A stretch of DNA of 64,000 nucleotides. Origin: Pseudoxanthomonas beigongshangi (GTDB taxonomy: Bacteria; Pseudomonadota; Gammaproteobacteria; Xanthomonadales; Xanthomonadaceae). The DNA lies in contig NZ_JADHDV010000021.1 of NCBI RefSeq assembly GCF_016820515.1, positions 1-64,000 on the forward strand, given 5' to 3'. Below, one piece after another: positions 1 through 7,449 of this stretch (position 1 is its first letter; every line of letters begins with the position of its first letter). The position numbers were made by a program, and so were the translations under genes. The notes under the pieces were generated by a model. It was not told where the DNA came from and ran no database searches. It worked only from the letters and a program-made list of their open reading frames with translations.

Positions 1-557
1 GCATCGGCACGACGCGGCACGCTGGCCACGGCCACCGCGGCGGTCGCCGCCGAAGCCAGGGCCTGTTCGGCCGCTCCGGCGCCATCGGCCAGGGTGCCGG
101 TATCGGCGACGGTGGCGGGAACACCCGCGTCTTCGGCCGGCGCGGCTGGCACCGCGGCCACCGACGGTGCGGCGGAAGCGGCGTCCTCCTGCGGGGCCTG
201 CTGGCGAACCATGAACAAGGCGACCAGTGCGACCGAGGCGGCCAATGCACCGCCGCCCCAGCGTGCCAGCCGGCCGCGCGGCGCGCCGGTCGCTTCCTGG
301 TTGGCGGCCGGTTGGCGGGCCTCGGCGGCCACGGCCAGCGCCACCCGGGCGGCGAAACCTTCCGGTGCCGGCGCCTGGGCCTGGCCACGCAGCACGTCGC
401 CGCACAGCTGCCAGCGTTCCCAGCAAGCGTTCAGTTCGCCGTCGTGCTGCAGGCGGCGCAGCAGGAAACGGGCTTCATCGGGCGACAACTCGCCGTCCAT
501 CAACGCCGAAAGCTGCTGGCGGTTGTGGATGTCCAGTTTGTCGAGTTCTACGGTCAT
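1..557 (-). CDS. rseA: anti-sigma-E factor RseA, C-terminus cut by window edge
   Basis: Membrane-bound anti-sigma factor that would hold RpoE inactive until envelope stress triggers its proteolysis. The start (ATG at 557) overlaps the rpoE stop as ATGA, so the two are translationally coupled. About 185 codons lie inside the window. The N-terminal part (residues 1-90) has the RseA cytoplasmic-domain look, with LSALMDGELSPDEARFLL and a WERWQLCGDVLRGQ helix. One membrane segment (LAASVALVALFMV) follows near residue 105, and then an Ala/Pro-rich periplasmic part runs off the edge. Identification rests on position after rpoE plus the ALMDGE motif. Confidence 0.9.
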   Translation of the reverse strand, partial: MTVELDKLDIHNRQQLSALMDGELSPDEARFLLRRLQHDGELNACWERWQLCGDVLRGQAQAPAPEGFAARVALAVAAEARQPAANQEATGAPRGRLARWGGGALAASVALVALFMVRQQAPQEDAASAAPSVAAVPAAPAEDAGVPATVADTGTLADGAGAAEQALASAATAAVAVASVPRRAD

Positions 558-1174
558 GGGCGGCTACGCTCCCGGGTGGCACTTTCTGTATCGAGCAAGG
601 GTCGCAACTCGGCATCGATGGCTTCACGCGCACGGAAAATGCGGGAACGCACGGTGCCGATGGGGCAATCCATCTTCTGCGCGATTTCCTCATAGCTCAG
701 ACCTTCCACCTCGCGCAGGGTGATGGCGGTCCTCAATTCCTCGGGCAGCGCGTCCACGGCCTTCATGACCGTGCGCTCCAGTTCCTGGCGCATCAATTCG
801 CGTTCGGGGGTATCCGTGTCGCGAAGGCGACTGCCGGCGTCGTACTGCTCGGCGTCGGCGGCGTCGACGTCATCCGTCGGCGGCCTGCGGTTGTGCGCTA
901 CAAGGTGGTTCTTGGCGGTATTCACTGCAATCCGATGAAGCCACGTATAGAACTGGGCATCGCCGCGGAAGTTCCCCAGCGCGCGATAAGCGCGCAGGAA
1001 GGTTTCCTGGGCCACGTCCTGGCATTCGCTCCAGTCATGGATGTAGCGCCCGATCAGGGCCACCACCCGATGCTGGTACTTGCGCACCAGCAGATCGAAG
1101 GCCGCGCTGTCGCCGCGCTGCACCCGCTTGACCAGTTCGAGGTCCAACTCCTGTGTTGAATCGGTTCCGGCCAT
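554..1174 (-). CDS. rpoE: RNA polymerase sigma factor RpoE (sigma-E, ECF family)
   Basis: Extracytoplasmic-function sigma factor for envelope stress. Region 2 is visible as LLVRKYQHRVVALIGRY and DVAQETFLRAYRAL, and region 4 as LREVEGLSYEEIAQKMDCPI followed by the GTVRSRIFRARE helix. An in-frame ATG lies ten codons upstream at 1204. The start at 1174 is chosen because AGGAGT (1185-1190) precedes it at good spacing, and because the sigma-E-type promoter at 1216-1242 would leave only a few leader bases before the upstream ATG. From 1174 the protein is 206 aa, the usual length. The stop overlaps rseA by 4 bp. Confidence 0.95.
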   Translation of the reverse strand: MAGTDSTQELDLELVKRVQRGDSAAFDLLVRKYQHRVVALIGRYIHDWSECQDVAQETFLRAYRALGNFRGDAQFYTWLHRIAVNTAKNHLVAHNRRPPTDDVDAADAEQYDAGSRLRDTDTPERELMRQELERTVMKAVDALPEELRTAITLREVEGLSYEEIAQKMDCPIGTVRSRIFRAREAIDAELRPLLDTESATRERSRP

Positions 1175-1215
1175 GCCGGGCTGCACTCCTGTGAGCTCGG
1201 CCATCAGCCGGGCAA

Positions 1216-1242
1216 TGTGACCGCATCCGCGGAAAAAAGTTC
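1216..1242 (-). promoter_or_regulatory. sigma-E-dependent autoregulatory promoter of rpoE
   Basis: On the minus strand GTGAACTT (-35 core 1237-1242) is followed after 15 bases by GTCACA (1216-1221). This fits the Xylella/Xanthomonas sigma-E pattern of a GGAACTT-like box, 15-17 bases, then GTCNNA, with one mismatch in the -35. Its position just before rpoE fits autoregulation, as known for ECF sigma factors. Site use is inferred. Confidence 0.65.
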
Positions 1243-1505
1243 ACGGGTGGGTCGCGGGCCTGACCGGCCCCGTTTCCCATCCCGCCGGCGCTCCGGGCCG
1301 GGCCATCGCGCGGCTCCGGGCAACAACGCCCGGAACCGGCATGCCAGCCGGGAAAAACCGGCGGGATATCAAGAATTTAACCGCCGGCGCGGGATCATTT
1401 CCCCGGCCGTCGATCAACCCCTCTCCCGGATATGCGGATTTGACGCGGGTTAAACAACCTCGGGATGATAGCGGTCTTGTCCATACGTAAACGGATGGTC
1501 CGATC
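1243..1505. other. intergenic region between rpoE and the FadB-like gene
   Basis: No gene is supported here. Its left side is upstream leader DNA for rpoE. Close to the FadB-like gene there is a weak plus-strand promoter candidate: TTGACG at 1440-1445, 18 bases, then GATGAT at 1464-1469, about 36 bases before the start codon. The -10 match is poor, so this is only a suggestion. Confidence 0.4.
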
Positions 1506-3569
1506 ATGGCCGCAAACTTCGATGGGCTTCGATTCAGTCACTGGCAGACCGAACTGCGCAGCGACGGCATCGTCGTCCTCAGCTTCGACCGCCAGGGTGC
1601 CAGCGTCAACGCGTTCTCCCAGGACGCGTTGATCGAGCTGTCCGATCTGCTCGAACGCCTCGCCATCGACCCGCCCAAGGGGTTGGTGCTGCGCTCGGCC
1701 AAGAGCTCCGGTTTCATCGCCGGCGCGGACCTGAAGGAGTTCCAGGAATTCGATCGCCGCGGCACCGTCAACGACGCCATCCGTCGCGGCCAGACCGTGT
1801 TCCAGAAGCTGGCCGAACTGCCCTGCCCGACCGTCTCGGCCATCCACGGCTTCTGCATGGGCGGCGGCACCGAGATTTCGCTGGCCTGCCGCTATCGCGT
1901 CGCCTCCAGTGACGCGTCCACCCGCATCGGCCTGCCCGAGGTGAAGCTGGGCATCTTCCCGGGCTGGGGCGGCAGCGCGCGCCTGCCGCGGCTGATCGGC
2001 TCGCCCAAGGCGATGGACATGATGCTCACCGGCCGCACGCTGTCGGCCAGCGCCGCCCGCGCGATGGGCCTGGTGGACAAGGTGGTGGAGCCGGCGGTAT
2101 TGCTGGACACCGCCATCGGCCTGATCCAGAACAGCGTGCAGCGTCCGTTCCAGCAGCGCTTCCTGGGCTGGATCAGCAACACCTGGATCGCGCGCAAGAT
2201 CCTGGCGCCGCAGATGACCAAGCAGGTCGCCCGCAAGGCGCCGCGCGCGCACTACCCCGCGCCCTACGCGCTCATCAACACCTGGCAGCAATCCGGCGGC
2301 AAGGGCATCCAGGGCCGCCTGGACGCCGAGCGCAAGGCGGTGGTCAAGCTGGCGTCCACCCCGACCGCGCGCAACCTGGTGCGGATCTTCTTCCTGACCG
2401 AGCGGCTCAAGGGCCTGGGCGGCAAGGATCACGGCATCCAGCGCGTGCACGTGGTCGGCGCCGGCGTGATGGGCGGCGACATCGCCGCCTGGTCGGCCTA
2501 CAAGGGTTTCGAAGTCACCCTGCAGGATCGCGAGCAGCGCTTCATCGACGGCGCGATGACCCGCGCGCAGGAACTGTTCGCCAAGCGGGTGAAGGACGAG
2601 GCCAAGCGTCCGGCGGTGGCCGCGCGGCTGAAGAGCGACCTGGCCGGCGACGGCGTGCCGGAAGCGGATCTGGTGATCGAGGCGATCATCGAGAACCCGG
2701 AAGCCAAGCGCGATCTGTACCAGTCGGTCGAGCCGCGCCTGAAACCCGACGCGCTGCTGACCACCAACACCTCGTCCATTCCGTTGACCGAGCTGCGCGA
2801 GCACATCCAGCGACCGGCGCAGTTCGCCGGCCTGCACTACTTCAATCCGGTCGCGTTGATGCCGCTGGTGGAAATCATCCGCCACGACGCGATGGCGCCG
2901 GAGACCGAAAAGCGCCTGGCGGCGTTCTGCAAGGCCATCGACAAGCTGACGGTGCCGGTCGCCGGCACGCCCGGCTTCCTGGTCAACCGCGTGCTGTTCC
3001 CGTACATGCTGGAAGCGGCCAACGCGTATGCCGAAGGCATTCCCGGCCCGGTCATCGACAAGGCGGCGGTGAAGTTCGGCATGCCGATGGGACCGATCGA
3101 ACTGATCGACACCGTCGGCCTGGACGTGGCCGCCGGCGTAGGCATGGAACTGGCTCCGTTCCTCGGCCTCACGGTTCCCGCCGCCCTGGGCAACGTGGAA
3201 TCCGGCAAGCGCGGCAAGAAGGACGGCCAGGGTCTGTACAAGTGGGAGAACGGCAAGCCGGTCAAGCCGGAGGTGCCGCAGGACTACAAGGCGCCGGAGG
3301 ATCTGGAGGACCGCCTGATCCTGCCGCTGCTCAATGAAGCGGTGGCCTGCCTGCACGATGGCGTGGTGTCCGACGGCGATCTGCTGGATGCCGGCGTGAT
3401 CTTCGGCACCGGTTTCGCGCCGTTCCGTGGCGGCCCCATCCAGTACATCCGCAGCACCGGCGCCGACACGCTGCTGGCCAGGCTCAAGGCCCTGCAGGCG
3501 CGCCACGGCGACCGCTTCGCCCCGCGTCCCGGCTGGGATTCGGAAGCGCTGCGGCAACCCGCCGCATGA
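1506..3569 (+). CDS. bifunctional enoyl-CoA hydratase / 3-hydroxyacyl-CoA dehydrogenase (FadB/FadJ-like)
   Basis: Multifunctional alpha subunit of fatty-acid beta-oxidation, which hydrates enoyl-CoA and then oxidises 3-hydroxyacyl-CoA with NAD. The crotonase domain fills about residues 1-200, with the acyl-CoA oxyanion-hole region SAIHGFCMGGGTEISLACR near residue 120 and GLPEVKLGIFPGWGG after it. A Rossmann domain starts near residue 320 with VVGAGVMGGDIAAWSAYKG. HYFNPVALMPLVEI and a C-terminal dehydrogenase domain follow. The 687-aa length is slightly short of E. coli FadB. No thiolase (fadA) is adjacent, so the partner is elsewhere. FadB and FadJ cannot be told apart from this. It stands alone and ends in a strong terminator. 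Confidence 0.93.
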   Translation: MAANFDGLRFSHWQTELRSDGIVVLSFDRQGASVNAFSQDALIELSDLLERLAIDPPKGLVLRSAKSSGFIAGADLKEFQEFDRRGTVNDAIRRGQTVFQKLAELPCPTVSAIHGFCMGGGTEISLACRYRVASSDASTRIGLPEVKLGIFPGWGGSARLPRLIGSPKAMDMMLTGRTLSASAARAMGLVDKVVEPAVLLDTAIGLIQNSVQRPFQQRFLGWISNTWIARKILAPQMTKQVARKAPRAHYPAPYALINTWQQSGGKGIQGRLDAERKAVVKLASTPTARNLVRIFFLTERLKGLGGKDHGIQRVHVVGAGVMGGDIAAWSAYKGFEVTLQDREQRFIDGAMTRAQELFAKRVKDEAKRPAVAARLKSDLAGDGVPEADLVIEAIIENPEAKRDLYQSVEPRLKPDALLTTNTSSIPLTELREHIQRPAQFAGLHYFNPVALMPLVEIIRHDAMAPETEKRLAAFCKAIDKLTVPVAGTPGFLVNRVLFPYMLEAANAYAEGIPGPVIDKAAVKFGMPMGPIELIDTVGLDVAAGVGMELAPFLGLTVPAALGNVESGKRGKKDGQGLYKWENGKPVKPEVPQDYKAPEDLEDRLILPLLNEAVACLHDGVVSDGDLLDAGVIFGTGFAPFRGGPIQYIRSTGADTLLARLKALQARHGDRFAPRPGWDSEALRQPAA

Positions 3570-3570
3570 G

Positions 3571-3608
3571 TCAAAAGAAAAGGCCGCGACGCGGCCTTTT
3601 TCTTTTGA
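3571..3608. terminator. bidirectional rho-independent terminator after the FadB-like gene
   Basis: A nearly perfect inverted repeat of about 17 bp per arm (TCAAAAGAAAAGGCCGC paired with its complement, one extra T) around a 3-base loop starts 1 bp after the stop codon. A-tract and T-tract flanks allow termination on either strand. Confidence 0.9.
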
Positions 3609-3618
3609 ACCTCCTCTT

Positions 3619-3711
3619 GTGGGAGCGACGTCAGTCGCGATTCGCGATGCCAAACGCGTCCTGACGAGCGTCGATCCGGATTGACAGGTTCGCGACTGAC
3701 GTCGCTCCCAC
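3619..3711. repeat. inverted pair of REP-like elements, family A
   Basis: A 22-bp unit beginning GTGGGAGCGACGTCAGTCGC at 3619-3640 recurs as its exact reverse complement at 3690-3711, making a stem-loop of about 90 bp. Further copies lie at 44934-44955 (single) and 54697-54774 (inverted pair), all between genes. This is the architecture of REP/BIME elements. Confidence 0.85.
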
Positions 3712-3767
3712 AGGGATGCCGGCCCAGGATCCGATAGTGTCGACGAGGTTGGCTATGATCCGGTCGC

Positions 3768-4586
3768 ATGAAGCCTCTCTCCTTCAATTGGCAGCCCCTG
3801 CTCGATCAATGGCAACTCACCGTTGATGGCGACGCCTTCGCCACGCCCGGCAGCCAATTGCTGCCGGTACGCTGGCGGGGCCGCCCCGCCATGCTCAAGC
3901 GGGCACTGACCGCGGAGGAAAAATCCGGCGGTGCACTGATGCGCTGGTGGAACGGCGACGGCGCCGCGCACGTGTATGGGCATGAAGACGACACCCTGCT
4001 GATGGAACGCGCCACCGGCACGCGCGATCTGTTCGCGATGGCGCTGGACGGCCGGGACGATGAAGCCAGCCGCATCCTCTGCGCCACCCTCGCCCGCCTG
4101 CATGCGCCACGCGCCGCTCCGCCGCCAGCGCACCTGGTGCCGCTGCGGCCGTGGTTTCGTTCGCTGGAAGCCGTGGCCGGAATCGATGCCCGCTTCGCGC
4201 GTTGCTGGACCATGGCGCTGGGGCTGCTGGACGATCCGCAGGATCCAGTGGTCCTGCACGGCGACATGCATCACCGCAACGTGCTGGACTTCGACGAGCG
4301 CGGCTGGCTCGCCATCGATCCCAAATGCGTCACCGGTGAACGCGGCTTCGACTACGCCAACCTGCTGACCAATCCGGACCTGCCCACCGTCACCCGGCCC
4401 GAACGCTTCCATCGCCAATTCGACGTGATTGCCGAAGCCACAAGGTTGGAGCCGCAACGCCTGCTGCGTTGGGTGGTCGCCTTCGCCGGCCTGTCGGCGG
4501 CATGGTTCCTGGAGGATGAGGACGAACAGGGCATCGCCTCGGACTTCGCCGTCGCCGATCTGGCGCAAGCGATGCTGGACGGTTGA
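3768..4586 (+). CDS. aminoglycoside/hydroxyurea-type phosphotransferase, APH(6) family
   Basis: Small-molecule kinase related to StrA/StrB-type streptomycin and hydroxyurea phosphotransferases. The 272-aa protein has the APH fold landmarks: a catalytic loop HGDMHHRNVL at about residues 164-173 with the catalytic Asp, then AIDPK, where Asp binds the metal, near residue 183. The N-terminal lobe has PAMLKRALT with the likely ATP-contacting Lys. The natural substrate is unknown; chromosomal members of this family do not necessarily give resistance. The gene is preceded by a REP pair and followed by a repeat-bearing spacer, so it appears monocistronic. The ribosome-binding site is weak. Confidence 0.85.
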   Translation: MKPLSFNWQPLLDQWQLTVDGDAFATPGSQLLPVRWRGRPAMLKRALTAEEKSGGALMRWWNGDGAAHVYGHEDDTLLMERATGTRDLFAMALDGRDDEASRILCATLARLHAPRAAPPPAHLVPLRPWFRSLEAVAGIDARFARCWTMALGLLDDPQDPVVLHGDMHHRNVLDFDERGWLAIDPKCVTGERGFDYANLLTNPDLPTVTRPERFHRQFDVIAEATRLEPQRLLRWVVAFAGLSAAWFLEDEDEQGIASDFAVADLAQAMLDG

Positions 4587-4897
4587 GAGGCATCCGTCTG
4601 CTGATTTCGCGGGACGGGTGAAGTATCCGCGGCCTGCCGGGTCACACCAGTCCGTGCTCGGCTTTCACAGGGTGGCGAGCGAGCCGGGACGGCAGGGCGA
4701 AGGAGCGCCCCCATCCGCCCTTCGGGCACCTTCCCCCGCAGCGCGGGGGAAGGGACTTTTACAGGCATCAGTGGCCTGCGCATCAGACCACTATCAACAG
4801 AAAAGACGCATGCATAAAACGGAGGCCAGCCCTCGCCCGGCGCTCCGATTCGGGTACGCTTGCGCCGTTCGTTCCCGTCCCCGTTCCGGGAGTCCGC
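4587..4897. other. intergenic spacer with one family B repeat
   Basis: This 311-bp spacer holds one family B palindromic repeat (4708-4757) and the leader of the next gene. No ORF with coding character is seen. Confidence 0.6.
4708..4757 (+). repeat. REP-like element, family B (copy 1 of 6)
   Basis: The unit starts CCCCCATCCGCCCTTCGGGC and ends in a stem-loop CCTTCCCCCGC / GCGGGGGAAGG. The same unit is found at 39249, 39423, 39521 (reverse), 41105 and 41187 (reverse). All six copies lie between genes. Confidence 0.9.
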
Positions 4898-5569
4898 ATG
4901 TTCGATACCCCTCGGCACCGTCGCATCGCCGCTGTCGTCGCCTTGATTTACGTCGCCGTGCAATCGTTCCAGTGGTACGTGTTCGGGCATCTGCCGGAAG
5001 CCGGCGATCCCGTGCAGCAACTGTTGCAGGGGCCACATCCGCTCAACCTGGCGCGCGCGACCAGCATGCTGCTGTCGTTCTTCGGGCTGGCCTATCTGTT
5101 CCTGGTGGCTTGCGGTATCGCCTGGCGGCGCAATCCTGCACTGGCGGTGTTGGCGTTCCTCGGCTTCTTCGTGTTCTGCCTGCTGGAAGTCCAGTTGCGC
5201 GCGGTGGAGCTGTTCCATGTCTACCTGGCCCTGCCGGAGCAATACCGGGCCACCACCGACACGGCCGAACACGCACGCATCCTGGCCGCGCAGGGCAGCT
5301 TCCAGTCGGTGCAGTACGCGCTGTACTTCCCGCTGGGCCTGTCGTGGCTGCTGGGCAGCGTGCTGGCATGCCTCGCGCTGGGCCGCGACCGCATGCACTG
5401 GCTGGCGCTGTGGGCCTTCGGCCTGAATGCCGTGCGACTGTTCCTGCGGATGATCGACAGCTACCTCATCGGACCGAAGTTCGACGCGCTCTACGGCACA
5501 CTCTACCTGCCGCTGGTCTACCTGAGCTTCGTGCCGCTGGCGATCTGGCTGTGGCGCCAGAAGTCATAG
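4898..5569 (+). CDS. multi-pass inner-membrane protein of unknown function
   Basis: A 223-aa protein with about six hydrophobic helices: AAVVALIYVAVQSFQWYVF (residues ~10-28), LSFFGLAYLFLVACGI (~59-75), LAVLAFLGFFVFCLL (~81-96), ALYFPLGLSWLLGSVLACLAL (~140-160), a segment around ALWAFGLNAVRLFL, and LVYLSFVPLAIWLW at the end. No recognisable catalytic motif. The start is supported by GGGAG five bases upstream. It looks like a single-gene unit, and the next genes run convergently. Confidence 0.75.
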   Translation: MFDTPRHRRIAAVVALIYVAVQSFQWYVFGHLPEAGDPVQQLLQGPHPLNLARATSMLLSFFGLAYLFLVACGIAWRRNPALAVLAFLGFFVFCLLEVQLRAVELFHVYLALPEQYRATTDTAEHARILAAQGSFQSVQYALYFPLGLSWLLGSVLACLALGRDRMHWLALWAFGLNAVRLFLRMIDSYLIGPKFDALYGTLYLPLVYLSFVPLAIWLWRQKS

Positions 5570-5582
5570 CGACGCTTCCCTT

Positions 5583-5906
5583 TCACGGAGATTCGGGAAA
5601 TGGCATCGCCATGCCGTGCTCACCCAGCACGGTCTTGTAGTGATCCAGATAGGCCAGCAACGTATCGCGCAAGTCGGTGAGTTCATCCTGTGCTTCCGAT
5701 GGAAGCACGCCACGCGCGGCCTCGCACGCCGCATCGGCACACTGGAACATCATGAACAATGCATCGCCCTGCACCAGCACGCCGGGATGCTTGCGACCGT
5801 GATGGCGCAGCACGACCGCGTTGGTGCGGTCGGAATAGATTTCCACGCGTTCCTCGTACATTCCCCCCCCAAGGTCCTGTCGTTCCGGGCGCCCGTGTTG
5901 CGCCAT
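5583..5906 (-). CDS. DUF6959-like small cytoplasmic protein
   Basis: The 107-aa reading begins immediately after the stop of the upstream gene (TGA then ATG), so it could be translated by coupling. An internal start at 5861 gives a 92-aa protein beginning MYEERVEIYSDRTNAVV, which fits the family start better. The 15 extra residues are low-complexity and read through a run of eight G (minus strand, 5862-5869). Conserved features are EIYSDRTNAVVLRHHGR, PGVLVQGD and a C-terminal helix LDHYKTVLGEHG. No enzyme motif; function unknown. Last gene of a minus-strand cassette that begins at 7266. Confidence 0.7.
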   Translation of the reverse strand: MAQHGRPERQDLGGGMYEERVEIYSDRTNAVVLRHHGRKHPGVLVQGDALFMMFQCADAACEAARGVLPSEAQDELTDLRDTLLAYLDHYKTVLGEHGMAMPFPESP

Positions 5907-6545
5907 TCAACATCCCATCGGCACCGCAAACACCAGTCGCGTCACCGGTTTCCAGCGACCGTCCACACGCGCTTCCACCTGGATTCTGATTTCGCTCATG
6001 GCCGAATACATCGGCGAGTCGGCCGGTGACTTGATGTCCTTGATGAGGCCTAGCCAATGCTCCGTGGTCTCCTGCGTGTCGCTCCAACCGGCCAATGCCT
6101 TGCGGGCGGCGACGCGGATTTCATCGGGAGCGGCCCGGGGAACGCATCCGGATTCCTCGTCGGTCGGTGTTGGCACGGTGAAACGGCGCCCGTCGGCGCT
6201 GCTGGCGACATGCCATTCCGAGACGCAATGGCGGAAATCGATCAGGTCCACATGCGGACCTTCTCCGCTGATGCCCAGGCTGGTTTCAAACTGCACACGC
6301 ATGCGGTACCCGCCACCCTGTCCGCCCCTGGGCGTCAGATTCACGGTACCGCCGTAGATTTCATCGCCCGGTTCCAGGCTTTCTTCGATGCGGGCGCCGG
6401 GTGCGTCCCAGGTATAGGCGCCGGCGGACAGCTCGGGCGCGTTGAGGGTGATGCGGTCCAGCGACTGCGCCGAAGCCCTGCCGCACAGGCCGGCCAGCAA
6501 CCAGGCCATTCCTATGATCCATTGGTCCAACTTCCCTGTCATCAC
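5907..6545 (-). CDS. exported protein of unknown function
   Basis: A 212-aa protein with an N-terminal signal peptide (IIGMAWLLAGLCGRASA, cleavage expected around residue 26). The mature part is beta-rich with GGTVNLTPRGG, a Cys pair (HCVSEWHV ... GCVPRAAPDE), the helix TTEHWLGLIKDIKSP, and a closing Cys (VFAVPMGC). No family recognised. It is followed without a gap by the DUF6959-like gene and preceded, about 100 bp upstream, by two other small genes on the same strand. Presumably periplasmic. Confidence 0.7.
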   Translation of the reverse strand: MMTGKLDQWIIGMAWLLAGLCGRASAQSLDRITLNAPELSAGAYTWDAPGARIEESLEPGDEIYGGTVNLTPRGGQGGGYRMRVQFETSLGISGEGPHVDLIDFRHCVSEWHVASSADGRRFTVPTPTDEESGCVPRAAPDEIRVAARKALAGWSDTQETTEHWLGLIKDIKSPADSPMYSAMSEIRIQVEARVDGRWKPVTRLVFAVPMGC

Positions 6546-6646
6546 CCGTCCCCCGCCGGTCGCGGCACTTTAGCCGAGCTGGAACGGGCGGACAATCCGC
6601 AGCTGTGGCGGCCTTTTCAGGGTGAACAGCCTTGGCGGGCGACGCT

Positions 6647-6988
6647 TCAGCGCCAGCTGTTCTTCCGGCTCGGCGGCGGCGGCTGGCTTTCGTCGAGGAC
6701 GGGCACCAGCTTTCCCAGGCCAACACGGCTGAAATCCCCGGTACCGTGGAAGTCGAGCTGGCCGAAGCTCTTCGCGTTCAGTGCGTCGCTGCCCAGAAAC
6801 ACTTCCTCGCCAACGACCAGCGGTCGGACCGTGCTGCACACCGTCTGCGGAATCCGCAGCACGCTGATGCCGGCCTGCTTCCACGCCACATCGGGGAGAA
6901 TCCGGCGGACCACGGAACTGTCCACCCACACATCCACCGTATCGTTCGTAATCGAACGGCACTTCCCGATTCCAATGTCGAACGCCAT
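6647..6988 (-). CDS. small protein of unknown function
   Basis: The start at 6988 is chosen because a perfect AGGAGG (6993-6998) sits four bases before this ATG; a longer in-frame reading lacks such support. The 113-aa product starts MAFDIGIGKCRSITNDTV and has an early Cys, a second Cys in IPQTVCSTVRPLVVG, and a proline-rich basic tail (QPPPPSRKNSWR). No signal peptide and no known motif. It lies 8 bp after the 89-aa gene; that gene's stop codon overlaps this gene's ribosome-binding site, so the two are coupled. Confidence 0.65.
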   Translation of the reverse strand: MAFDIGIGKCRSITNDTVDVWVDSSVVRRILPDVAWKQAGISVLRIPQTVCSTVRPLVVGEEVFLGSDALNAKSFGQLDFHGTGDFSRVGLGKLVPVLDESQPPPPSRKNSWR

Positions 6989-6996
6989 GCAACCTC

Positions 6997-7266
6997 CTAC
7001 TGGGCCGTACTTCTGAGAGTGAACAAATAGCCGCGCGCCATGAGCAGATCCCGCATCCGGGCTTCCGCGCCGTGCCGGTCGAACGTCTCGCCCACCCAGA
7101 GTCCGTAGCTGGGGCGTCCCGGGTGCTCGCCGCCGCGCGCCTGCCGCGTCACGTTGATATCCAGCGAACCGCAGGCAGTCGCCCACATGACCCGCAACTC
7201 GTCCGGACCGACGGACTGCGCGGCGCCCACATGCAGGACAAACACCTGACGACGACCTCGGGACAC
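6997..7266 (-). CDS. small protein of unknown function, GTG start
   Basis: An 89-aa protein starting at a GTG (7266) with AAGGA six bases upstream. It contains VLHVGAAQSVGPDELRVMW and a C-terminal stretch SYGLWVGETFDRHGAEARMR, rich in charge and aromatics. No signal peptide, membrane segment or recognised domain. It is the first gene of the co-directional group 7266 to 5583, which alternates cytoplasmic and exported small proteins. Confidence 0.6.
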   Translation of the reverse strand: MSRGRRQVFVLHVGAAQSVGPDELRVMWATACGSLDINVTRQARGGEHPGRPSYGLWVGETFDRHGAEARMRDLLMARGYLFTLRSTAQ

Positions 7267-7449
7267 GATGCATCCTTGGCCACAAGGCCATGAGTGTGTG
7301 CCGAAAGGAAGTGTGGTCGCCTTGGATGGATGGCGAGAATGAGCTGCCGCTCAGCAAGTCCTACACATATACGCTCTCGGGACGGGTCCTGCAAGAATCG
7401 AGGGACCGAACTCACTCCTTTTTAACAAACAGCATCCTAGTTTTCAGGC

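Noticed and set aside
1395-3653. 752-aa minus-strand ORF opposite the FadB-like gene
   Set aside because: Composition is that of an antisense shadow (long His/Gln/Arg/Gly runs), while the plus strand encodes a complete conserved enzyme.
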